NCBI GenBank assembly: GCA_003020965.1
Contig: PXRL01000028.1
Coordinates: 30,253-94,252 of the forward strand
DNA: 64,000 nucleotides
Source: Halobacteriales archaeon QS_4_69_225
GTDB taxonomy: Archaea; Halobacteriota; Halobacteria; Halobacteriales; Haloarculaceae
Reading direction: 5' to 3'
The notes beneath the pieces are model-generated. The model did not search any database. It saw nothing but the letters and a program-made list of their open reading frames with translations, and was not told where the DNA came from. Below, one piece after another: positions 49,482-57,823 of the stretch; position 1 is the stretch's first letter, and every line of letters begins with the position of its first letter. The translations under genes were made by a program, and so were the position numbers.

Positions 49482-49775
49482 GTGAACGTCTCGTCGTTTC
49501 TGGTCACCGAGCTCCTGGATCCGGAGACGGAGACGGCGATCGTCGTCGCGGGGTACTTCGACGCCCGCCGCGTCGGCGGGCTGACGAAGTCGGCCATCGA
49601 AGCCGACGCGATGTACATCCACGCCGAGACGCTCGACGGGACGCACCTCGGCTCCGTCCGCCACGAGAAGCACGAGCCGTTCCTGCCGGCCGAGGAGGCC
49701 GACGACGAGGAGACGAACGAGGTCGACGACAAGACGGACGGCGCGGCCGACGACACGGACGACGAGACGGCCTGA
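49482..49775 (+). CDS. Small acidic protein of unknown function
   Basis: About 97 residues from GTG 49482 (or the GTG at 49479): VNVSSFLVTELLDPETETAI, VVAGYFDARRVGGLTKSAIE, ADAMYIHAETLDGTHLGSVR, then a very acidic tail EEADDEETNEVDDKTDGAAD. The N-terminal 65 residues look like a compact alpha-beta domain. There is no ATG, and the frame continues upstream into the tRNA-Leu repeat, so the original 5' end may have been replaced when the repeat array formed. No family recognised. Confidence 0.55.
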   Translation: MNVSSFLVTELLDPETETAIVVAGYFDARRVGGLTKSAIEADAMYIHAETLDGTHLGSVRHEKHEPFLPAEEADDEETNEVDDKTDGAADDTDDETA

Positions 49776-49909
49776 AGCCGGTCGTCGCGACGACCGGAAC
49801 GCCGCGTCCGTCACGGCTCCCGGGTCGGTGCCGCGGTACGGCCCACGGCGGCCGGCGCGAGCGGGCCGTCGCGACGGGCTTTTGCTGACGCCGCTCCGAC
49901 GAACGGCCG

Positions 49910-50428
49910 ATGAGTGACACGCTTCCGGACCGGGCCGTCCGCGCCTTCGAGGCCCACGACGCCTTCGAGCGGGACGGCGACGGCTTCGCGGTGACGACGA
50001 CGACGTTCGACGGCCGGGTGACCGCCGAGCCGACCGACGACCCGGCGATCTACTACACCCTGGCGGTGCGGGCGCCGACGCTGCAGGCGGCGACGGCCGA
50101 CGAGGTCGGCGAGGCGCTCGTCGAGGGGTGGTTCGACACCTACGAGCTCCGTCTGGAGGACGCCCCGACAGCCGTCCGCGGGGACCTCGAACTCGACGAA
50201 CAGCGGGTCGTCGCCGAGGGCGACGAGGCGGTCGCCGTCTTCGGGTTCGAGCAGGGAAACGCCGACCGCGCGCCCGACGTCGTCAAGGCCGTCGCCGAGT
50301 ACGTCGAGGGGACGTACATGGAGGGCATCGTCCCGGGCTACGAGTACGTTCCGCCGGTCTCGGAGATGCTCTCGCGGGCGCGGCAGTCCGGCGGCGACGG
50401 CGGTGGCGGCGGCCCGATGCCGCTGTGA
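49910..50428 (+). CDS. DUF5813 family protein
   Basis: A 172-residue haloarchaeal protein with RAFEAHDAFERDGDGFAVTT, TTFDGRVTAEP, YTLAVRAPTLQAATADEVGE, ALVEGWFDTYELRLEDAP and YVEGTYMEGIVPGYEYVPPV, which matches the family I know as DUF5813. The fold appears alpha-beta; the function is unknown. A Gly-rich C-terminal tail follows. It stands alone and is convergent with the paaK locus. Confidence 0.75.
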   Translation: MSDTLPDRAVRAFEAHDAFERDGDGFAVTTTTFDGRVTAEPTDDPAIYYTLAVRAPTLQAATADEVGEALVEGWFDTYELRLEDAPTAVRGDLELDEQRVVAEGDEAVAVFGFEQGNADRAPDVVKAVAEYVEGTYMEGIVPGYEYVPPVSEMLSRARQSGGDGGGGGPMPL

Positions 50429-50482
50429 CCGGTCGCGGAGCGGCGCCGTCCGAGCCGTATCTCTTCGACTGCCGTCCGCGCC

Positions 50483-51768
50483 CTACCGATGATCGTACAC
50501 CCGCTTGACCTTCCCCGTCTCGGTGCGCTCGATGCCGCCAGCCTCGACCACCTCGACGGCGTCGGGGGTGAACGACAGCGTCGCGTCCAGCCGGTCGAAG
50601 ACGACCGACTCCAGCTCCCCGACCGTCCGGTCGGCGTCGGCGGCGCGCTCGACGGTGAGTTCGATGACGTCGAGGTTGTTCCTCGTGTGGAGGTCGATGC
50701 GGTACTGCGGAGCGACGCCGTCGACGCCGACGACGGCGGCCTCGATCTGGCTGGGGTAGAGGTTGAGCCCGCGGACGACGAGCATGTCGTCGGTCCGGCC
50801 GGTGACGTTGTCCATCCGGACGGTCGTCCGCCCGCAATCGCAGGCGTCGTACCGCAGCGAGGTCACGTCGCCGGTGCGGTACCGCAGCACCGGCAGCGCC
50901 TCCTTGCTGAGCGTCGTCAACACGAGCTCGCCCGCCTCGCCGGCCGGTAGCGGCTCGCCGGTTTCGAGGTCGACCACCTCGGGGTAGAAGCGGTCCTCCC
51001 AGACGTGGAGCCCGTTCTGCGCCTCGTGGCACTCGACGGAGACGCCGGGACCGACGATCTCCGAGAGGCCGTAGATGTCGATGCCGGTGACGTCGAGCCG
51101 CCGCTCGATGGCCTCCCGCATCGGGTCGGTGCAGGGTTCGGCCCCGAAGATCACCGTCGAAACCGGTAGCTCCGCGGGGTCGAGCCCCTGCCGTTCGGCG
51201 TGGTCGGCCAGGTACAGCGAGTAGGAGGGGGTGCAGGCCAGCACGTCGCTACCGAGGTCGCACATCAGCTCGAGCTGTTTGGCCGTGTCGCCGCCGCCCA
51301 TCGGCAGCAGCGACGCCCCGAGCGTCTCGGCGCCCTGCTGGAGGCCGGGCCGCCGGTGAACAGCCCGTAGCCGTAGGCGTTCTGGACGAGATCCGTCTCG
51401 GTGACGCCGGCGGCGGCCAGCGACCGGGCCATCACCTCCCGCCAGACGTCGAGGTCGGCGTCGGTGTAGGCGACGATCTTCGGCTTGCCAGTCGTCCCCG
51501 AGGAGGCGTGTAGACGGCGCACCGCCGACCGGTCGACGGCGAACAGCCCGTCGGGGTACTGCTCGCGGAAGTCCTCCTTCGTGGTGGTCGGCAGCCTCGT
51601 GACGTCGTCGACCGTCTCGACGTCAGCCGGCTCGACGCCGCGTTCGTCCATCGCCTCCCGGTAGAACGGGACGTTCTCGTAGGCGTTCCTGACGGTCTCC
51701 CGGAGCCGCTCGGCCTGTCGCCGCCGGACGGTCTCGCGGTCGGCGGTCTCGATCGACTCGCGCGGCAT
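50483..51768 (-). pseudogene. paaK: Phenylacetate-CoA ligase, frameshifted
   Basis: An AMP-forming ligase related to PaaK that would make phenylacetyl-CoA. The 5' part (from 51768) has RNAYENVPFYREAMDERGV and the AMP-binding loop LHASSGTTGKPKIVAYT, and reads NAYGYGLFTGG up to about 51350, then loses the family frame. The other frame resumes with GLQQGAETLGASLLPMGGGD and continues to the end with YGLSEIVGPGVSVEC, YRTGDVTSL, RTTVRMDNVTGRTDDMLVVR and IERTETGKVKRV. A one-base deletion near 51345-51352, in a GGCGGCCCGG run, explains this. Either a real recent pseudogene or a sequencing error. Confidence 0.85.
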
Positions 51769-51820
51769 GGTTACACCCCTCGTGTCCCGGTAGCAAAACG
51801 GTTGTCACGGCTACGTGGAT

Positions 51821-51925
51821 GCTACTCAATGGGGAGAAAGTAGCTGCTCCGGCGGTGATAGCGGCGTCTGCGAACGCCCCCTCCCGCCCGACGCCGGCTG
51901 ACCGGCCGGCTCTCTCGTACCTGAA
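51821..51925. repeat. Dispersed MITE-like repeat, short copy
   Basis: GCTACTCAATGGGGAGAAAG, then CTCCGGCGGTGATAGCGGCG, then CGAACGCCCCCTCCCGCC, then CGACGCCGGCTGACCGGCC and GCTCTCTCGTACCTGAATG. It matches both ends of 21159-21370 without that copy's central 100 bp. It is intergenic, between paaK and the HerA-like gene. Confidence 0.5.
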
Positions 51926-52022
51926 TGTGGGCGCTACGTGGCGCCGGCGCCGCCCGGGGCGGCCGGCTTCACTTCCGCTCCGCCACGGAGGCTTTTTATT
52001 CGATGACGACCACCGACAGCGT

Positions 52023-53834
52023 ATGTCGGACTTGGGTGACTTCGAGAACTACGACCCCGACGACGGCCCGGGGGGTGGCGACGCCGGCACCGGCGCCGAC
52101 GCCGGCAGCGACGGCACCGTGACGGGTGCCGACGACGCCTTCGAGGAGATGTCGGTTTCGCCGGTCGGCGCCGACCGCGGCATCGGGACGCTGTCGGCCT
52201 CGGAGGGGCTCGTCATCAGCGAGGAGGCCGACGACACCTGCCTGTGCGCCTACGTCACCGTCGAGAACCGGTCGGCGATCCGCATCGGGAGCTACCTCGT
52301 GGCCGCCTACCCGGACGGCGAGCGGCTGTTCTGCCGCATCGTCGCCCTGGAGTACGCCCAGGAGTTCCGCTCCGACGACGCCACGGAGATCCACGCCCGG
52401 CGGGCGATGCGGCGCGGGGAGATCGACGAGCAGGACTACAAGTTCATGGCGACGCTGGAGCCGGTGGCGGTTCTCTACGACGACGGCGGCGGGCTGAAGC
52501 GGCGGATGGCCGACCGGGTGCCGAAGCCCGAGACCGTCGTCCGGCAGGCGGCCGACTCGACGGAGATCAAGACCGGGCTGAAGATCCCCGGCGACGGCGT
52601 CTTCGTCGGCCACCTGTCGGTCGGGGGCCAGCGGGTCCGCACCGCCGCCGAGCCGCCGACCATCGACTACCGGCTGAAGGACGACTACGCCGCCGGCGAC
52701 CCGCTCGTCTTCCGGCACACGCTCGTGGCCGGCGGCACCGGCTCCGGGAAGACCCACGCCGCCAAGAACGTCCTCCGACAGTACCTCGCCGACGACCGCC
52801 GCTACCCCGTCGAGGACGGCCGCGAGGTCGCGCCCGCGGTCGTCCAGTTCGATCCCCAGGACGAGTACGCCCAGATGCACGACGACAACCCGGGTCTCGA
52901 CGCCGACGACGAGCGCCGTCTCGAGCGCGAGGGAATCGCCCACGGCGGCGTCGACGACACGGTGGCGTTCGTCCCGAAGGTCGGCGACGCCACCTACGCC
53001 GCGGCCCACCACGGCGCCGAACAGGTCGAGTTCACCATCCCGTTCGAGATGGTCGCCGACGATCCCTGGCTCATCGCCGGCTCGGACCTCAACGACAACC
53101 AGTACGGCGCCCTGCGGTTCCTGCTGAGCCGGTTCTTCGACGACCACGGCGACGGCACCTACCGGGGGTTCATGTCCTTCCTCGACGACCCGGCGCTAAA
53201 GGAGGAACTCGACGAGTCCGGCCGGGTCCACGAGGCGACCTTCGACGCGGTGCGGCGGCGGGCCTACGGCTTCGGCGACGTCTTCGACGCCGAGGCGCGG
53301 CCGATAACCGACCTCGTGTCGCGGTTCGTCAGACCCGGCGGACTGACGACGGTTCCGACGTACCACATCAACGACTCGCGGGCGACGACGACGGTGGTGC
53401 TGGCGGTGGCGTCGCTGCTGGTCGACCAGAAGCTGTCGAACGACCCCGACTACGACCGCATCGGCGAGACGCCGCTCGTTCTCGGGATGGACGAGGCGCA
53501 CAACTTCCTCACCGACGCCGACAACGTCCAGGCGCGGAAGGTCATCGGCAAGTTCGCCGAGGCCGCAAAGCAGGGCCGCAAGGAGCGGCTCGGGCTGTTC
53601 ATGGTGACGCAGGACCCCCAGGACATCGCCGATCCCATCTTCAAGCAGGTGAACACGACCGTCGTGTTGAACCTCGGCGACGAGGACGCCATCAAGGCCG
53701 TCAACATCCCCTCGAACCTGGAAGGAAAGGTTCCGTACATGGAGAAGGGCCAGATGGTGGTGTACTCGCCGGACAACTCCGAGCCGGTGGAGCTGCTCGG
53801 GCTGTCGAACTGTCTGACGCGACACGGAGACTGA
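52023..53834 (+). CDS. HerA-like (DUF87) ATPase / DNA translocase
   Basis: A 603-residue FtsK-HerA superfamily protein: an N-terminal HAS-barrel-like domain (ENRSAIRIGSYLVAAYPDGE, residues 81-100), Walker A AGGTGSGKTHAAK (about 236-248), FDPQDEYAQMHDDNPG, Walker B LVLGMDEAHNFL, and an Arg-finger/sensor region (AKQGRKERLGLFMVTQDPQD). An acidic, Gly-rich leader (DPDDGPGGGDAGTGADAG) precedes the barrel. It probably acts as a hexameric DNA pump with NurA, whose gene is at 38201-39445. The ATG at 52023 is chosen; the upstream frame is repeat sequence. Confidence 0.9.
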   Translation: MSDLGDFENYDPDDGPGGGDAGTGADAGSDGTVTGADDAFEEMSVSPVGADRGIGTLSASEGLVISEEADDTCLCAYVTVENRSAIRIGSYLVAAYPDGERLFCRIVALEYAQEFRSDDATEIHARRAMRRGEIDEQDYKFMATLEPVAVLYDDGGGLKRRMADRVPKPETVVRQAADSTEIKTGLKIPGDGVFVGHLSVGGQRVRTAAEPPTIDYRLKDDYAAGDPLVFRHTLVAGGTGSGKTHAAKNVLRQYLADDRRYPVEDGREVAPAVVQFDPQDEYAQMHDDNPGLDADDERRLEREGIAHGGVDDTVAFVPKVGDATYAAAHHGAEQVEFTIPFEMVADDPWLIAGSDLNDNQYGALRFLLSRFFDDHGDGTYRGFMSFLDDPALKEELDESGRVHEATFDAVRRRAYGFGDVFDAEARPITDLVSRFVRPGGLTTVPTYHINDSRATTTVVLAVASLLVDQKLSNDPDYDRIGETPLVLGMDEAHNFLTDADNVQARKVIGKFAEAAKQGRKERLGLFMVTQDPQDIADPIFKQVNTTVVLNLGDEDAIKAVNIPSNLEGKVPYMEKGQMVVYSPDNSEPVELLGLSNCLTRHGD

Positions 53835-53918
53835 ACGGGTCGAGTACCGGGTCCCCTGGTTACGAGACGGTCGCCCGACAACGTCCGGATCCGTCGCCGT
53901 TGGCCTCTGCCGGCCGGC

Positions 53919-54425
53919 TCAGAAGGAAAGCGCGTCCCGGATCGACGTCACCACGCCGCCCGAGGAGTCCGTGCTCGCCGGCTCCTCCTCGACACGCCGA
54001 TCGAGTTCGTCGAAGAGGGTCTCCACCCGGCGTTCGATCTCGTCTCGAACCTCCCGGACGGTCTGGGTGTCCTGGCCGTCGGGGTTCGCGAGATCCCACT
54101 CGTGCGATTGGACGCCGTACTGTGCGGGATTGAACTTTCTGATGGGACAGCCCATCGTGACCAGATAGTCGGTGTGCTTGAGGTTCTCGAGGTCGGCGAC
54201 GTACCTGGGGGTCCTGTCTGCCACGTCGATTCCGACCTCGGCCATCGCGTCGACGACCTCCTCGTGCACCGCCTCGGCCGGGTCCGTCCCGCCCGAGTGG
54301 ATCTCGACGACGTCCTCCAGGCCCCGTTCGGCGCGCTCGCGCTCCGCGAAGGCGGCTGCCATCTGGCTTCGGCCCGCGTTGTGGACACAGATGAAGTCGA
54401 GCCGAATCGTGTCGGCAGATGTCAT
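53919..54425 (-). CDS. Low-molecular-weight phosphatase / arsenate reductase ArsC-like
   Basis: A 168-residue LMW-PTP-fold protein. The P-loop FICVHNAGRSQMAAAFAE has Cys13 and Arg19 (C-x5-R) and the Asn common in thioredoxin-coupled ArsC. A further Cys in LVTMGCPIRKFNP and the acidic WDLANPDGQDTQTVREVRDE (general-acid Asp region) fit ArsC or a protein-tyrosine phosphatase. A 35-residue acidic tail is extra. No ars operon is adjacent, so the physiological substrate is open. Confidence 0.88.
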   Translation of the reverse strand: MTSADTIRLDFICVHNAGRSQMAAAFAERERAERGLEDVVEIHSGGTDPAEAVHEEVVDAMAEVGIDVADRTPRYVADLENLKHTDYLVTMGCPIRKFNPAQYGVQSHEWDLANPDGQDTQTVREVRDEIERRVETLFDELDRRVEEEPASTDSSGGVVTSIRDALSF

Positions 54426-54665
54426 ACGCCGTATTGACCGCGTTAATATTAAACGACTGGTATGTCGTGTATATATCGGTACGTATCACTCCGTACGAAG
54501 GCCGGGTAGGCACGAAGGGCCCCGCAGTCGGTGGCGACGAGCGACCACCGCGCCCGACCGACGGGAGGACGCGACGGGAGCGAGGAGCTGGTTTTCCATC
54601 GAAGTGATTCGAGAGGCGCCGGCGGCGCCTCTCGTCGTCCGGCGAATCGCCGTCGGCGATTCGCG
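54426..54665. other. Intergenic region with promoter and hairpins
   Basis: The ArsC-side part (54426-54500) is AT-rich, with GTTAATATTAAAC and TATATATCGG, and would hold the arsC promoter. The rest is GC-rich with inverted repeats (GAGGCGCCGGCGGCGCCTC around 54611; CGAATCGCCGTCGGCGATTCG around 54642). No gene supported. Confidence 0.45.
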
Positions 54666-54720
54666 TGGATTTTTGCCGGGTAGCGGGGGACCTCCGGTCC
54701 CTCGGACCGTATAAAGAGTT
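54666..54720 (-). repeat. Conserved hairpin element, degenerate copy 4
   Basis: Read on the minus strand it starts a few nt after the KaiC-like gene stop: CTCTTTATACGG, a GGGACC-GGA-GGTCCC stem, then CCCGGCAAAAATCCAC. It keeps the plan of copies 1-3 (T-rich tract, ACGG, GC stem, CCGGCAAAAA), but the outer tracts have drifted. Confidence 0.5.
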
Positions 54721-54723
54721 CGC

Positions 54724-55551
54724 TTAGAAGATATTCGCCTGCTGGTACACCGAGATGCCGTCGCCGGTGATCTCGTAGGGCTTCGTCTCCCGGGAGTGGT
54801 TGGCGTTGCGTATCTTCTGTATCTCGATGGCCAGCCGGGTCTCGCGGAACTCCGAGCGGACGTACTGGAGAACGAACACGCCGTCGGTGAGGTACTCGAT
54901 GATGCCGTGCCGGGAGGCGTAGGCGTTGTCCTCGCTGGCCTCGCTGGTCAGCATGGTCGTGACGCCGGCCCGTTTCAGCGACCGGGTGAAATCGAAGATC
55001 TCGGTGCGGCGCTGGGCTTGGTTGTCGTACATCATCTCCAGCAGCGAGACGGAGTCGAGCACGAGCCGGTCGGCGCCGAAGTCGTCGACGAGCCGCGGGA
55101 GGTCGCCGCGGATGGACGTGAGGCTGTTGGCCATCTCGATGGGATCGAGGTCGACGACGGCGAGTTCGTCGTTTTCGATGTACTCCTCGAACGGCCATCC
55201 CTTTTCGGTGGCCGCCTGGACGACGTCGTCCCGGCTCTCCTCGAGGGTGATGAAGATGGCCTTCTGGCCCTGCTCGAGGCCGTGCTGGAGGTACTGGAGG
55301 CCGAACGTCGTCTTCCCGGTGCCGGCGGCGCCCATCGCGACCAGCAGCGACCGCTCGGGGACGCCGCCCTGGATCATCTCGTCGAGCCCCTGGATGCCGA
55401 GGTCGGCCCGCGGGATGTCGGAGTCGAACTCCTCCTCGAAGCCGCCGCTTCCGGTTCCCCCTTCGAAGGCGGAGGCGAAGTCGTCCTCGAAGAGGTCGTC
55501 CTCGTCGAGGGAGTCGCCGCCGGCGTCGAACCAGTCGTCGTCCCCGCTCAT
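54724..55551 (-). CDS. KaiC-like RecA-superfamily ATPase
   Basis: A 275-residue single KaiC/RadA-type domain. After a 45-residue acidic leader (DEDDLFEDDFASAF) comes ADLGIQGLDEMIQGGVPERS, Walker A GAAGTGKTTFGLQYL (Lys80), LEESRDDVVQAA (catalytic Glu region), and Walker B LVLDSVSLLEMM with FDFTRSLKRAGVTTMLTSEA. Stand-alone archaeal KaiC-like ATPases are thought to act in signalling; ArlH is a relative, but no archaellum genes are present. The ATG at 55551 (MSGDDDWFDAGG) is preferred to 55575. Confidence 0.85.
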   Translation of the reverse strand: MSGDDDWFDAGGDSLDEDDLFEDDFASAFEGGTGSGGFEEEFDSDIPRADLGIQGLDEMIQGGVPERSLLVAMGAAGTGKTTFGLQYLQHGLEQGQKAIFITLEESRDDVVQAATEKGWPFEEYIENDELAVVDLDPIEMANSLTSIRGDLPRLVDDFGADRLVLDSVSLLEMMYDNQAQRRTEIFDFTRSLKRAGVTTMLTSEASEDNAYASRHGIIEYLTDGVFVLQYVRSEFRETRLAIEIQKIRNANHSRETKPYEITGDGISVYQQANIF

Positions 55552-55733
55552 CGTCGGGTCCGGGTCGGCGAGCACATACCGACCGTTAGACGCACGACAT
55601 CCTTAATATTACCCGTCGTTCACCCTCCCGAGCCCCGTCGCACCCGCTGCCGGCGGGCGACGCCCCCGCGTCGCGACCGCCATCAGTTCGGGTTCCGAAA
55701 GCCATATCGCCGCCGGAACCGTCGCTACGGACG

Positions 55734-56666
55734 ATGAGTCAGCAGCTGCCGGACGTGCAGGCGTCGTCTCCCGACGTGAACGTCGGCCTGAACCGGGTCG
55801 GGGTCACGGGGGTCGAGAAGCTGGTGAAGCTCCACCGCCCGGAGGACCGTCCCACCGTGCTGATGGCCGAGTTCGAGGTGTTCGTCGACCTGCCGAGCTG
55901 GCGGAAGGGCGCCGACATGAGCCGGAACATGGAGGTCGTCGACGAGATGCTCGAGGAGGCGGTGTCGAAGCCGGCCATCCGCGTCGAGGACGTCTGCGGC
56001 GACGTCGCCGAGCGCCTGCTGGAGAAACACGACTACACCAGCCGGGCCGAGGTCCGGATGGAGGCGGAGTACGTCATCCATGAAAAGACGCCGGCGACCG
56101 GCCGACCGACGCAGGCGACCGCGGACATCGTCGCCTCGGCGACGGCCACCGACGAGGGCACCCGCGAGGCGGTCGGCTGCAACGTCGTCGGCATGACGGT
56201 ATGTCCCTGCTCCCAGGGGATGAGCGAGTCCCGCGCCCGGGACGTCCTGGAGGGGCTGGACGTCGACCACGACACCATCGACCGGTTCCTCGAGGAGGTG
56301 CCGCAGCCGGGGCACTCCCAGCGCGGCCACGCGACGCTGTCCGTCGAGACCTCCGGCGACCCGAGCGTCGACCTCAACGAGCTCATCCGCATCGCTCGCG
56401 ACTCGATGAGCGCCCGCGTCTACAACCTGGCGAAGCGGCCCGACGAGGACCACATAACCTTCGAGAGCCACGCCGACGCGAAGTTCGTCGAGGACTGCGT
56501 CCGGGCGATGGCCGAGGGGCTGGTCGAGGCCTACCCCGACCTGCCCGACGACGCGGTCGTCCGGATGGAGCAGTCCAACGACGAGTCCATCCACCAGCAC
56601 AACGCCCACGCCGAGCGGGTCGCGGAGTTCGCCCGGCTGAAAGGCGAGGTCGACGGCGAGACGTAG
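55734..56666 (+). CDS. mptA: GTP cyclohydrolase MptA (type IB)
   Basis: A 310-residue enzyme of the FolE2/MptA family making 7,8-dihydro-D-neopterin 2',3'-cyclic phosphate from GTP, the start of archaeal (tetrahydromethanopterin/folate-like) pterin synthesis. Features: [31 protein letters not shown], the metal-binding Cys cluster [17 protein letters not shown] (Cys157, Cys159) and [13 protein letters not shown] (His ligands), and [15 protein letters not shown]. Length as expected. Its stop abuts the convergent TrmB gene. Confidence 0.95.
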   Translation: MSQQLPDVQASSPDVNVGLNRVGVTGVEKLVKLHRPEDRPTVLMAEFEVFVDLPSWRKGADMSRNMEVVDEMLEEAVSKPAIRVEDVCGDVAERLLEKHDYTSRAEVRMEAEYVIHEKTPATGRPTQATADIVASATATDEGTREAVGCNVVGMTVCPCSQGMSESRARDVLEGLDVDHDTIDRFLEEVPQPGHSQRGHATLSVETSGDPSVDLNELIRIARDSMSARVYNLAKRPDEDHITFESHADAKFVEDCVRAMAEGLVEAYPDLPDDAVVRMEQSNDESIHQHNAHAERVAEFARLKGEVDGET

Positions 56667-57473
56667 TCAGAGCCTCAGCCGGTCGGCGGCGTCCCACCGG
56701 GGGCCGAACTCCGCGCGGACGTTGCCGGCGAACTCCCGGTCCTTGAGGTCGATCATCGCGAACACCTCCTGGCTCTTCAGCGGATGCGGCACCTCGATGA
56801 CGACCTCGTTCTCGTCGACGAGCGTGAACGTCCCGGAGACGTTCTCGCCGGTCCGCACGGCGAAGCTGTCGTACTCCGTCAGCGACTCCCGGTAGCGCTG
56901 GCCGATCGACTCCGGCAGGATCGGCACCAGCTCCGGCCGCATCAGCAGCCGCACCTCGACGCCCCGCTCGAGGGCGTCCGACAGCTCGTCGAGGATGCGC
57001 GTGCCGACGGTGTCGATGTCGAAGAACTGCTCGGTGTACGTCGACAGCACCATCACGACCCGGGAGTCGGCCGCCGAGAGCCGCTCGACGAGCAGGTCGA
57101 CCGTCTCCTCGGGGCCGACCGCCGCCGTCCAGAAGGTGTCCTCGACGGGCTCGGCCGTCTCCAGCTCGCCCGTCAGCTCCGCGACGATCTCCTCGTACTG
57201 GCTGACCTGCTCTTCGAGCTCGCGTTTCTTGTCGTCGAGCAGCCGGTCCAGCGCCGTCGTCGGCTCGACGGCGACGTACTTCTTCGGCCGGGAGGCCGAC
57301 TGCGAGCGGACCAGGTTGTACTGCTCGATGCTGTTGAGCACGTCGTAGATGCGACCCATCGGGACGTCGCTAACCCGGGACAACTCCTTTGCCGTTGTCG
57401 GACCCGTCTTCAGCAGCGCCCGGTAGGCACGGGCCTCGTACTCCGAAAGTCCGAGGTCTCTCAGGCTTGCCAT
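56667..57473 (-). CDS. TrmB-family transcriptional regulator
   Basis: A 268-residue protein: N-terminal winged helix LGLSEYEARAYRALLKTGPT, TAKELSRVSDVPMGRIYDVL, NSIEQYNLVRSQSASRPKKY (TrmB HTH), a coiled coil (DDKKRELEEQVSQYEEIVAEL) and a C-terminal phospholipase-D-like ligand/dimerisation part (VVMVLSTYTEQFFDIDTVGT). TrmB regulators in haloarchaea control sugar and gluconeogenic genes. The ATG at 57473 is chosen over 57509 because MASLRDLGLSEYEARAY is the normal TrmB start. It is convergent with mptA with no gap. Confidence 0.9.
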   Translation of the reverse strand: MASLRDLGLSEYEARAYRALLKTGPTTAKELSRVSDVPMGRIYDVLNSIEQYNLVRSQSASRPKKYVAVEPTTALDRLLDDKKRELEEQVSQYEEIVAELTGELETAEPVEDTFWTAAVGPEETVDLLVERLSAADSRVVMVLSTYTEQFFDIDTVGTRILDELSDALERGVEVRLLMRPELVPILPESIGQRYRESLTEYDSFAVRTGENVSGTFTLVDENEVVIEVPHPLKSQEVFAMIDLKDREFAGNVRAEFGPRWDAADRLRL

Positions 57474-57823
57474 CGCCGTCACGTCCCCCCGCCTCGGGCA
57501 TAAACGCACCGCCGGTTTAGGCGAGGTTGGAGTTGTTTACGGACGGCCGACGGGAACGCGCACCGTCGAGGCAACCCGACGATGCCGCCGGTCGGATCGT
57601 CCGACGACTGACGACTGACGGCCGACGACCGACGACCGACGACCGACGACGGCAGGCTCCTGACGGACCCGGCAGCGTTCCCGGCGGTCGAGACGGTTCC
57701 GACTCGCCGGCCGTTCTCGGAAGACGACCGCCGCGCGGCCGGCGAGCCACGGCTACGAGCCGGTCCGCGTCTCGACGGGAGAGTTCCTGAGAAACGGCGG
57801 CTCGGTGGCCCGTCCCGACGTTC
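57474..57823. other. Gene-free gap with CCGACGA heptamer repeats
   Basis: No gene supported. 57602-57651 holds a simple repeat of CCGACGA/CTGACGA heptamers (about six to seven units). An inverted arrangement near 57517-57560 and a short Arg/Ser-rich open frame are not convincing as protein. The minus-strand TrmB promoter should lie just above 57473. Confidence 0.5.

Noticed and set aside
51819..52022. N-terminal extension of the HerA-like frame up to 51819.
   Set aside because: The extra 68 codons lie in the dispersed repeat and have no protein character; ATG 52023 begins the acidic leader typical of the protein.
57602..57651. Heptamer repeats that might suggest a CRISPR or similar array.
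   Set aside because: Units are 7 bp and directly adjacent with no spacers; a simple sequence repeat.
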